Program-made: the position numbers and the translations under genes
Origin: Mactra quadrangularis
Lineage: Eukaryota; Mollusca; Bivalvia; Venerida; Mactridae
Direction: 5' to 3'
DNA length: 64,000 nucleotides
NCBI GenBank assembly: GCA_025267735.1
Contig: CM046294.1
Coordinates: forward strand, 716,001 to 780,000
In this document: positions 1-12,700 of the stretch, piece after piece
Layout: every line of letters begins with the position of its first letter
How positions within the stretch are numbered: position 1 is the first letter of the stretch
The notes under the pieces: model-generated
Told to the model about the DNA's origin: nothing
Seen by the model: the letters and a program-made list of their open reading frames with translations, nothing else
Databases searched by the model: none

Positions 1-555
1 GATTATGGTAATTATTAAAAAATTTCACATGCTAAGTAATGAATCTAATCCATTCATAATGCTGATCATGTTGTAATAAATGAAAAATATCTAAGTTTGT
101 AATCACGTACTTTTCAAAATGTTTTATTAGAGTAGCATTAAGCACTTCATGTCTTAACTTAGATATCATGAATCGAAGTCTCACTGCAGTTGTTTCTTAC
201 AACATAAAACTGTAATGCGAACTGTAATTTTGTTGAGATCCCATCATGGAAAGTACATGTAATTGTAAACGATACCTAAGGTACCAGTGGTTCAATCTTA
301 AACAATGACAAATTACAACGTCCTCCAACATATTTCTGATACAATTATATTGCTACTGCTAATAGTTGAAACTAAATCTTAAAGTAAACGTGTCGTTTAA
401 AGTTTGCTTTACATGTTCAGCCGACTTTTTTCTAAAATAACCCCTTATCATTTAAATCACATTCACCTCACAGTACATAATTACGCTTGGGTGGGACGGA
501 ACAAATGTAGCAAATTTCTTGCTCAGGGATACCAGTAAATAAATAGTTAAACCAC

Positions 556-740
556 TCAAACTACAGTGTCTACGTACTTAAGTTTTTCTTCATCGAGATT
601 CTCAATACTACGAGACTCTATTATCCTGGTTGGTTTCCTTCCTTTCGTATGTGATACTCCAATGGCCTGGTAATACGGTAACACAGTAACTTTGGTATTA
701 ACTATTACCCTTTCATTTTCTGTCCACACACATCTGGCGG
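556..740 (-). CDS. Exon 8: terminal exon, end of RRM-like unit
   Basis: Acceptor TGTTACAG, then 61 residues to a TGA at 556-558. VTVLPYYQAIG matches the last strand seen in PARP14-type RRM-like repeats. The tail (RKPTRIIESRSIENLDEEK) is charged. A rival reading uses a GTACGT donor near 580 and continues past the window edge. A possible AATAAA polyadenylation signal on this strand lies at 123-128, about 430 bp downstream. Confidence 0.6.
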
Positions 741-3700
741 CTGTAACATGCAATTAAAAGGCAAAAAAATATATGTACATATGTATGTTAAAAAGCGTTT
801 GGACTCTCTTTTTGGACCATGAAAAATGTTTCACTTCTGAAGCGCATTATTTTCCATCACCTCTAGTAATTTCTAGATCTACATAGAATATAATTGTCGA
901 CATTGGTGTGTAATGAAGAATACTCTGTTTCTTTCATGCGTTTCGGTGAGATTTTGTACAAGCATAATCTGAGTTAACTGTGACTTAAGACCGGACACGT
1001 GACAACCGCCTGTAACATTTGTTACTACAAATAGTGACACGTGTACATGTACAGTTCGTTTTTATAAACAGTGCCATGAAATAATCCACGACAGGGGATG
1101 CTCTGGATGACCATAAAATATTATATGGTATTAATTTTGATATATTTGTCTTGTTGGTGCAATGGTTAAGGGTTATACACTTACGAGCATGATTGACATC
1201 CTCATATTTTCAATTTTGCTAGTACGGAGAATGGTCAAAACTCATATGCCACATGAACCAAATTTAAGATTTATTTCATGGTTCTGTGGATAGATGGTCA
1301 TGCAACTATGATGTAATAATGCATTATTAAAAGAGATATCAAATTGATGTTCAAATATTATATGATTAACTGTCAATTGAATGTTATGTTGAACAAAAGG
1401 GGTTGTAAAGTGAATTTAGTGAATTCCATGTAATATGATACATGTGTACATGTATCTACATGTGTTGGGCTTATCACCGTATCGACGAAATTAATGTTAT
1501 ATTACGGCGTCCAGCGCACATAACCTAGATTTTTCGGACCATTGTCTATGACTGGTACGCACCTCCCCTTCCTAAAGCCCGAAAACATTTCCATATACCA
1601 TATTTAAAGAGAAAATTGACACCATTGTCAAATGTTCATGGAAGGGTATAACCACGCCGGGGGTTCAAACCTGTACCCCTTTGAGAAACTATATTCGAAA
1701 TCTTGGCACGCTACTAAACAAATACTATGGGGATTTACCTTCCTCCGTTTTGAAAGTCACGATCCAAATATGTTCTCCTACGGTCCTAACTTTCACTTCA
1801 CCTAAATCGTCATCACTATGTAATTCATCGCTTATATCGTGCTTGTCAATAGTGTCACCAGATTCACCAATAAATTGCACTTCTTTTGTTGGTTCAATTG
1901 GCTTTACCGTGGCTTTAAGAGAATCCAACGCTGAAATATTGAATAAGGGACATAAGTCAGTTATTTCATTATTTACGAGCTTCAAATAGGTTGTTCCTTG
2001 TTGGACTAATCGGCCTTTAGCCTAACTTTTCAATGACTTTTTCCAAAGTAAATCCCAAATAACTTTGTTATTAGTGTTTATCTTTATTTGACTGAAAATT
2101 AAGCAAATATGCTAGGCTAAAAATCTTTGCTGCATAACACTGGCTTGTATCTTAATTAACAAGACATACATTTGATGTAACATAGTATTATCCTTACATA
2201 GATATTCAATGCTAAAATCCGAGTTTTGTTACTGATAGGACCTACTTACAAATTTGGTCTCCTCAGACTTAATCTAGAAAAAAGAACTGACAAACATTCC
2301 TGCGTAAAATACACCTCGTATATAGCTCTAGAATACATCAAAGTACTTATGAGACAGACCTTTTTAAACAGGGTAAATTAGCGAGGAAAGAAACAATATG
2401 AATGCCATTTTTAATATTATGTGACAGGCATTAGATCCAAGATGGCAACATTATGTCAAAGGTCTCTTGCAAATATAAAGGCCGAGGTGGTCAAATATTT
2501 TACCGCCAGGTGGAACGTTTTCTCCAAACTCAACAACAAACTCGTCATCTCTGCTTCCATACTGTAGCCTACATGGTTTGTGCTTTACTTGAGCTGCTAT
2601 CAGATTATATACAGAGTCGTGGGTGTCGTAGCTTGATGAATCAAAATTGGTGACTAAATATGCACTTCCCAAAGCTGAAAATTGAATTGGTATAGTCGTA
2701 CTTCATGATAGAATTATCTTAACCAACGTCGTGTCGCAAAATTTATAAAATTGTGTTTTTAATCTCCATTTGATGTGAAAATTAGTTATGTTATATACTT
2801 AAAACTTGTACAAACAAAATAATACATGATGTAATAAGAAGATGTGACTAAGGGAACGTGCATGTTTATAACAAATATACAATAAAAAATTTAGGAACCA
2901 TCTCACAACATACCGATTTTCATTAATTATTCACTTATGGTATACTGTCCCTAATACAATTCGCAGTTAATCAAAGCGCCAAAAGCGATAAATTTGTTCG
3001 GGTTTGAAAAGTGATTGTAAGTTAGAATTATGCTCCAACAACATGTGTACACAAAGAATAGTTCAGTGACACTTGTTTGTTTGGTAGAGAAACATATTCA
3101 TAATTATCAAATAGTGATTGACTTTTACCGAAACAAAAAGAGCATAATTCAATTGCATCAGCTTTATAGTTATCATTCATGTCATGCACATTTACACAAC
3201 TGTAACCATATTTAAATGATAAAAAAACTCCACTTTTTTAATGTAACATCTCTTCTGACTACCATGGAATTGCTATACACTTATATAATGAGGGACTACT
3301 TCTTGAAGTCCCGAACAAATGAAACTTATTTCTCTGAAAGTATGAAATTAAAGTATTGAAATACAGAAAGACTTTCGAACACATTGAAACCAAACGAATC
3401 CATACTATTGATTACTCCATACTATAGATTCAAGTACAAACCGAGCAGGGAAAAAATGCGGGCGCAATTTTTCATTCTATTCTGAATAACTGGCAAATAC
3501 TACTGTTTAGTCACAGTGCATTAATGAGATTTGACCCCGCCCATTCACACGCTTATCAATATAAGTAAAATACCTGTTACTAACACTGAAACAAAGACGC
3601 GTCAGTTGATTGACGGAACTACTTTTATCGCCTAGAAATAAACTGCGTAGTAAATCAGAGAGACAAGTATCACTGCGCAGGTTAAACTGGTCAAGCATTT

Positions 3701-6700
3701 GAACCGTTGATAGTTTTCGACTTGTGGTATAAATTAAGCCTTTCGGCGGAAAATCGCTGAAAGTCTAAAAAACTTACAAAACAAGACATTTTTTAATCAT
3801 TACAATTTTTTAATCATTTCGTATGAATTAAATCCATTACATAACTTGAGATTTAAAATATTTTTGATAAAAATGTAAGTAATAACCTGCCTAGTCTATG
3901 AAAATGGTGTCATTTTAAATAGGTCCATAAAAAGCTTACGTTGACACTATTCATATATCTAACATAGTAAAAAGGTTAGAAATACTATGAAAAATGTGAA
4001 ACTATTTATTGAAAATTTTAGCTGTCAAAGAACGTACATTATAGTTGGGAAAGCCGAGGCCGTGGCGTAGTGGTTAGCATATCTGAGCCCGGTCGCGGTA
4101 GGTCATACCCTTTACATGAGATGTCTAAAGGGTATGACCTACCGCGAACTCCGGATTCGAAGTCAGACATGCTAACCACTACGCCACGGTCGCTGCTACT
4201 ACGATATTCAACTTTCATCATAAATAGTGCATAATGTACATAGTGCATAATATATGATAATATGATAACAAATTAATTTTAAGTTTCAAACTATATTAAC
4301 CATATTTTTATAATATTTCACCCCTAATATTGGATTTTAATGAAACTAGCTAATAATAGTATGAATATTCATATACGTTTACATGTATACGCAATGTTTA
4401 CATAAACGACCTGTGTTTTGTGTTATACATTGAAGAACAATAAAGGATCTGACCCAGACACTTTATGTTACACTGTTTAGTACAGTAAAGGACAGATCCA
4501 ATGAACTAGACTCTTGTATCCAAAGTTTATCAAGATTTTCCACCTACCAACGTGCATGTCAACACAATCATGCCTTCAGAATATTTTGTACTTCTGAGGT
4601 GGTTCCTCAAACTGGTTTTATCAAATTACGGGTAATTTGTATGAGCCAAACTTCCGCTTCCTTAACGAGAAAACACTGAGAAATTTTTCAAAATTTGTAC
4701 ATTTGTATTTTAGTCATAACAAATTTTCCAATATAGGATCTATTCATCGATTTAAAGTTAGGCCTGTGTATATGATTGGCGTTCAAATGTTGAAAATTGA
4801 TCACATAGACATTTGAAATTAAATAGCGACCTCATTAATTAAAGTATTTCAGTTTTACGCCTACTTTATTGTAATGTACGGACACAACCAATGCTCCTTG
4901 TATAAATATATTTTATGCAAGACATAAATGAAATCCTGAGGCGGTTTCAGGATTTTTTTCTACTAGGGGGGGGGGGGGTCCGAACGTTTTCTAGGGGGGA
5001 CTTTCGAATCACAGCTACATTATACACATTTTGCAGAATAATGCTACATATTTATAATACAAATTACATTACCATTAATCTATGATACGCACCAAGAAAA
5101 ATTGCTTCATGCTACTTAAAAATGACTTACAGTCAAGAAATACTCTAATGAACAGGTACATTTTGGAAATTCCAGGGGGAGGGTCTGGACACCCCTGACC
5201 CTCCTCCCCCCCGATAGATCCGACTATGAAATTCTACCCCTCCAAATTCCTTTGTTAATAGCTAGATTTTATGATAAACTGATTTATATTTACATAAAGA
5301 TAAGGCAAAAAGAGTCATCTGTGGAAATTCCAAAATCAACAAAATTTGTTCATTTAACATAATATGATTAAAACGTTTTTAATAAACCTTTATTATAGTG
5401 AAATCAACCGATATTTCTTTTCTCAAAATTTCATTTGAACTTTTAAACGGGACTGTAGATTCACGATTCACAATTCCTTTTTTTTTGTGATATCCTCAAT
5501 AAATGAAAAATATGTCCTAGCACAATGAAAGTATTTGTATTTTATGTTATACTGTATTGTGTAATTCATTAAAGTGCTTCATTTATTAAATAAACTCTAA
5601 TCCCACCCGGGGATGTTATACCCTTACATGAAAGTTTCAATTTTCCTCCATTGATTAAATAATATGGAGAAGTTTCCAGCCTTGTGGAAGGGTAGTAAAG
5701 TCCCGCTATAAAGACCATCGAAGTCATTTCAAATTCATGCTATTCTTACATTTAAGTCCGGAATGTTTCATGTCAGAATTAAAAGCACTTTTATAACACT
5801 GGCACCAGAGTCCTTAAACTTGTTAAATACGCACACATATACTTTAATGATAATATTTGTCAACGAACACAATTAAAATCGGTCCCGTATACATTATCGT
5901 ACACGAGTTATAATAATATTCACGTATATAAGGTAGTGTACATGTATGTATGCACAGAGAACTATATATAGGGACGTACGCATTGTTTTATGATCATAAG
6001 ATATGGACTATGGTGACAGTGCTATAATAAGATCATTCCACCACTGAATTCTATTCAACCGTTCTTAACTTTTTTATCAACATATTCCATCAAAGATCTT
6101 TTGGAAATTAGTGCCTAATAGACATGTCTGTATTTCACTTTAAAAGAATCTGCACTCTGATGGGGTCTGAAAATTGGCATATGTGAAACTGAAGAGGTAC
6201 CCTTTATCTTGGCTTAGCCGATAATACTCTGTTTAAAAAACTTAAAAGGACACCTGTCAGCCGTTACTGAGCAATGAAATAACGAAATGTTAATGGCATA
6301 ATTCCAGACATCTAGGGCTGTCCAGAAATAGAAAATAGGACAAAGGTCTGTTACTCCGTGACGGAAAAATATTGAAATGCTATGTCACGCACTATAAAAA
6401 AATAACTTACTTGACAATGATCGTTGAACATCATGGTATCCATGTAGACGTTCGAGAAGTGAAATTTTGTTTTCCAGTTTATCAAAATCAATGCTTGTAT
6501 GTAACTCTATTCTTTGACCTACTGATGTTGATAAAGCTTCTGCCATATTATTAACCGTTTTTAATGAAGATTCGTTGATCAGGTTATTACAAACACTTCG
6601 AACACCCTTCGAACCCATACAGCTCACTGTTAAAACCACAGATTTGTCACTTGTGCAGTTTTCTGAAAACAAAAAAACCGCTTTATAAAATGTTTGATGA

Positions 6701-9700
6701 TAGCATAGAACGACTGTAAATATATAACAGTATTTAAAGTATTCTAAATTCTTAATGTTTATAGCCTAAGCGTCTCCTGCAGGGGCGTTTACAGAAAGTA
6801 ACGAAAGGAAATTTCTATATTTCCAATATCTATATATAGTACTAGATCGGCGAAAAATAAAAGAACGTTATCTTTCTGAAAATAAAATGTGTCCTAGCCA
6901 AGCCAAGACGACTAAGGTAACTTCAAAACATTTAAATTATAATTAAACTAATGTCACTTTAATATAGGATATAAACAACGTCAATCAAGAAAGATGTATT
7001 TGATTTTTGAAGACAGTTTTAAGTTAGGATTGGGAAAATCCATGGTATTTATATGTACGTTTCTTTAAGTTAAAATGCAAATGGCGTCACTTGTAAACAA
7101 TCTTCTGAATTGCTTACTTAAAACACATTCTGTGAAATTCAATAATTCACATGCATATTTTTTGTTGGTTCATTATTTTAATATAGCATGCTTGTCTTGG
7201 AAAGCTATTTGCGAGATTTTGTCTAATTCTACAATGTTTCTGTGTTTTAACATATTTTCTTATCATGTTTGATAAAATGCATAATTATTTATACCTTCTT
7301 TATCCAAAGTTGAAATTAAGCTTTCAAGAATTATGTTCACATTCAACTTGACACAGCAGTCGGCAGATTGACTAAGAGCTCTTTCTAATTCTTGAAGTCT
7401 TTGTATGTACACCGTTTTAGTGAGGTACAGAAAAGCACTCTTCAAACTGGTCAAAGTAGAGCAACTGTTGAAAGATAAATTTAAAATAAGATACGCTGAT
7501 TTAGCATTCAGGCAATATATCTATTTAGATAGTGTTATTCATGGATATAAATATTGGTGCCCATAATTTGCAGTTAAACAATGACTATATAAAAGATACA
7601 AATCAACAATCATTTTTGATAAATAATCTCAGTTGAGAGTCGCCATAGGAATAATTTTGGCTAACCAAGAGTGCTATTAGGCTGTAAGTACATGTCCTTG
7701 TTTTATACACTCCATCACATTCTAACTTAGTCATACCTAGTAAACGTGTAGACATTCAATTTAGACTATATTTCTCATATATATTTGGTTTAAAATGCAA
7801 TAAAGAGAGTGGATAGATGTGAATTGTATCAGCCTAAATGTAAGAACAAGTGTAAGAACAAGTGGAACTCAAACTCTACCAATATTTGTTCCACCTGCTT
7901 AAAATACATAAACTGGCACTCATAAATATCATCAACGTAGTCTTGCATTATCCAGTGACATTGAATCAAACCGTATATTTGGCTTGAAAGAAAAACATTC
8001 CAAAGATCTGACATTGTTGAAACAAAAAGTGATGGAAGTGATCAAATATACTATCCCTGATAAAGTATTGGACGATAAAAGCTTTTTAGATATATTTCGA
8101 GTAAGCAAGCATATTACTGGAAAATGCAGAATGGTTATAGTGAAATTTGTGAACTAAAATATTAAGCATAAGTTATTTCTTATTAGAGAGGTTCTACCTA
8201 GCAGGGGTTTGAGAATATCTTATAATCGTTCAACTAAACAGAGGATGATCTTTTTGACTGAAAGGCTCTAAGTCAAACAAATTATTTCAAAAAGGCAAAC
8301 TATGTGTGAGAACCAATGATGATTTAAATGAATATAATGATTTGTTTCAGTGTAAGTGATATAGTGTCAATGCTCAATAACAAATAGGAGTCAGGCCAAA
8401 GTTCAGCAATACTATCATTTAACATTTAGGTTTTGGAATATAGAATGGCTTTATACAAAAGCTACAGCTGATGACTTGTTAAATATGTAACTTAATTTGA
8501 CATTTTGCCTTTGTTGAAACGTGGGAAGAAAATAATGAACAGTCTAAGAACTTTTTACCTGACCATCGGTGTGTTTTATGTCGGCATGACGCTTATCGAA
8601 ATATGGTAGAGCTATGGTTGGTTTGTCTGCATTTGTAAAAAAACATTTGCTAACTAAAAATGATATGTGTCTAGCTTGGCAACTACACAAATCTTTAATT
8701 TTCGATGAATGATAACGTTTTACAATTTGCATACCTACCACACATTAGCTCACCGTATTATAAAAATAAACCTTTAAAGGGTATTAATATGATAGAAGAT
8801 ATAATATAAACTTAAACTTAAACTTTTTCATTTGATTAAACGCCTATTTCTACATAACATACTCAATGGCGTTGTACAAAAATATAGATTTTAAAAAATT
8901 AATAAGTAAAAACCCTCCACCATAAATACATAATGTATATACAATAACACAAAACAAAATAAAACTTATCACACATGATGTAATGTAGTGTGCAAGTGTA
9001 CATGTTTTATTATATCTACATCATTCAAAGTTCATGATCCTACTTAATTTTACATTTTTATCACTAATTTTACATTTTTTATTATTTCATATTAAAAATT
9101 GGTGTCCTGAACAGTATTACATGATGCTACTGTTAACCGGACATGTCCTGAACAGTGTAACATAACGCCACTGTTAACCAGACATTTCCCTAAAGGTGTC
9201 GAAACATCACCTTTAAAGGGCCCTTAATACATCACCAAAGGTGTCGAAACATCACCTTTAAAGGGACAATTTATTTAGGTTGTCATTGCAGTCTTGTGAA
9301 ACAAGGTAGAAAATGACAGAGAGCGAGGCAATCCTCATTCTCACGTCATAATGCACTCACTCAATCACTTACGAGGGTTGATCCAGAAGTATTGAGACAA
9401 TGTCTATAACTTTCAAAGTTCTAGTTATAATGTTATAAAATTATCACTTTGTGTCACAATTTTTAATTACCTATTCACACACCAAATATTATACTGTTAC
9501 TTCTATTATTGAAAAAAATATAAAGCTTTATATTGGTCATGCTTCGGTATATCGCCGCACGCCAAAATAGCGTCATTTCTCAATTATCATAATTGTCTCT
9601 TTCAGTACAAGTTTTCATCAAATAGTACGCCAAAATACATAACACACGCACGACGTGACGTCAAGAGTGTATGTTGTTGACGGTTAAAATTTGATTGACA

Positions 9701-12700
9701 TCGGTGCAACCACTTGCGTTCCACCCTATTAAAACTTAACCTACCTAAGAAGAAAGCATGGCAAATTCAAACAAAATGGCGTAACCCACAGTTATCCAAT
9801 TTAATTACAAACTAGGCGAAATGCCCCAAAAAACTGGAAATGTTGAATCAACCATCATTGAAAATGCCTAAAAGAAGGGTACTTGTCAACTGCTGGTTTA
9901 AGAGTTTTGGAGATGGTGAGGAAGATCCATATAATTTAAATAAACCAGAAAAAACATCAGAGAGTTGATAAATTTGTAATGCCAAAGCGCGTACCCGACG
10001 TCATTAACAAAATAGCCCGATGACTATTTGCGAAATAGCAGACGAACTGGAAAAGAAAACGCAGTTCATTCAGTTAAAACACTCGTCCTGACCTCCGACG
10101 ATAAAGGCCTTGGTACCGAGAACAGTTGGATTACACATGTTTATTGTGTTTTTGATATGCAAGGTGTCCTACTCTGCCGTGCAGTATCAAAAGGCCATGC
10201 AGTGAATTTGAAGTTCCGATTTAATTCAATAATTCATAATAAAACAAGTTTAGAATAATTAACAAAATGTAAGCCAACATATTTTTTTATTAGAAATTTA
10301 ATTTGGTAGATTGAATTTTACCGATATGTCAGCCATATTGGATATTATTAGCGCCAGCTTGCTTATGTTCTTAATCAAAGCAGGTGCCCGCTTCCTCATT
10401 TTCGTAACTTTTACGGCTGCAATTTTGTCTCTGGATTTGACTGTGTACAAGAACTCACACATTCATTATGTCATCACTGGACTGGGACTGTTTCAAAGAA
10501 ACGTTCAGTCAGTGGATACAGACATGAATGGTGTATCACAGCCGATGGAATTCCTTTGAGAAAGAGTGACGCAATGTAAGTAAAGGTTATAACACTTATT
10601 TTGACGTTGTTGACGTCAAACATCTGTGGCCTGCGGCGGATTGCGTTACCCTACATAGATCAGGAAAGTATAGCTCGAGATTTAGAATGTGTACATGCAT
10701 GACTTTTCACACACATGTAGGAAACTACTTTTTACACAACTGTTATAATTTTCAAGTTTATTCCATGATCTACTTGGAATTTGTGGCGTTTGTCTCATTA
10801 CTTCTGGATCACCCCTCGTAGTATGTTTACCGTAATTGTAAGGTGAGGCATTTACTAACCATGTCAATTCTAGAATAGATCATAAAAATTAGAGAAATAG
10901 TGAGTTTTCAATCGTTTTTTGAAAACATCCAAAGTAGGTGATAATTTGATATCATCTGGTAGCTTATTCCATAGCATGGGGCCAACAGTACTAAAGCTTC
11001 TGTCACTGAATGTTTTTTCTTATTTGTTGGAACCAAAAAATTCAGGTCTTTGGATTTTGCAGATCTAAGACCAGATCTGCTTTGTAAAGGCTTTCTCAGA
11101 ATTTCAGTCAGATATGCAGGTGCAGTTTCAGTAAAACAGTTGTACATGAAAGTACATATTTTAAAGTTGATTCTTGCTTTGACTGGTAACCAGTGCAGTG
11201 AATACAAAGCATCTTTTGAACTGTCAGATTTTTTTAGCCTTAATACCAGTTTTGCACACATGTTTTGAATTCGCTGAAATTTGCTAAGATCACATTTTGA
11301 AATTCCATACAAGATCAGATTGCAGTAATCGATGTGGGACATGACCAAAGATAGGACTAGTGTTTCCGTTGCATCTTTATCCAGATATTTTCTTATACTT
11401 TTGATACGTAAATAATTGTACATGGCAGTTCTACTTTTTGTTTTGATGTGATCTTTAAAGCTTAAGTTTTCATCAAGTAAGGCCCCTAAATAGCGAATGG
11501 TCTTCACAGATTTTATAGTTTCACCAGCAATATTAATTGACTAGGTTAAACATTTTTTCAACTGTGCTCTGCTTCCAAACATGATAAACTCAGTCTTTGA
11601 GTTGTTCATTTTCAATTTATTTTCATTCATCCATGAATTTATTGTTAGGGCACAATCTTCAAGATCAGAAATGGCATTTGCTTCTTCATTCTGATTGTTA
11701 GGACAGAATCTTTTAATAGCAGTGTGGTCGTCAGCAAAACCATGCACTGATATATCAGATGGAATGACATCGAATAAGGTTCCTGCATAAGTAAGATATA
11801 ACCACGGACCCAAACAACTACCTTGTGGAACACTGCAATCTAATGTACGTACAGATGATGAACTAGTATTGACGTTGACTCGACATGCACGTGGGCGAAG
11901 ATATGAGTCAATCCAGCGAAGTGTACTATTCTGTAGTCCATATTGATTATTAAGTACTTCTAATAAAATGTCATGATCAACAGTGTCAAATGCAGCACTC
12001 AGATCAATAGCTATTAACGCAGTAACTTCTAATTTCTCCATACCACACAGTAGGTCATTAACTAATCTAAGGAGGGCTGACTCACATGAGTGAAAACGTC
12101 TATATGCAGACTGATTTTTTGGAAGAAGATTATTCTTTTCAACATGAGTATTTAATCTATTCAATGCAGCCTTTTCAATTACCTTAGATAAGAAGGACAG
12201 ATTGCTAACCGGTCTATAGTTAGCATAATCAAGATCTAGACCAACCTTCTTAAGGAGAGGCTTAACAATTGCCTCTTTCCACTTGGAAGGGAATACCCCA
12301 TGTTTCAATGAGATATTTATTAAATGAGTAATTAGAGGTAATAATTCTTTTAGATAACATTTGAGCAATTTTGTTGGCAAAACGTCTAACTCCGATGATT
12401 TGGTATTTAAGTCACATATAAGATCTCTGACCTCTTCTATTGTAAAATCCTTAAAATGGTCAAGACTATGTACATCCTTTTGTTGAGGTGAGTAAGTTGG
12501 AAACTGAAGCAAGGATTCTCTAATTTTTGAAATTTTATTCAAGAAATAATTAGCAAAATTTAATGCTATGGAGTGATCAGAATCGATATGAATCATTATC
12601 TGAAAATTAAAATGACTGTAACTTATATTTGGTGATTTAAATGCCAGAAATGGAGAAATGAGTGAATCTATATCTATTTCAGATGAAGAGTCTGATTTAA

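Larger units (their letters stand above)
4190..6410. other. Intron 5 of the HEPN gene, upper part
   Basis: AT-rich intron holding the G-rich repeat near 5 kb and a SINE family B fragment at 5597-5700. No exon with fitting splice sites and phase was found. Confidence 0.5.

Noticed and set aside
1681..1989. 102-codon open frame on the plus strand
   Set aside because: It is antisense to predicted exon 7, which has fitting splice sites and phase on the other strand.
3560..3757. Minus-strand open stretch of about 60 codons with splice-like ends (QMLDQFNLRSDTCLSDLLRS)
   Set aside because: It would start and end in phase 2, which does not fit between exons 5 and 6 of the HEPN gene. No other gene is available to own it.
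8320..8760. Possible LINE remnants and a minus-strand open frame (8544-8741)
   Set aside because: A short match to the start of the plus-strand LINE (GATTTAAATGAA, AATGATTTGTTTCAGT) exists, but no continuous retrotransposon motifs follow, so no element is called.
10311..10559. 82-codon plus-strand open frame within the mariner
   Set aside because: No mariner or other domain was recognised; probably decayed transposon interior.
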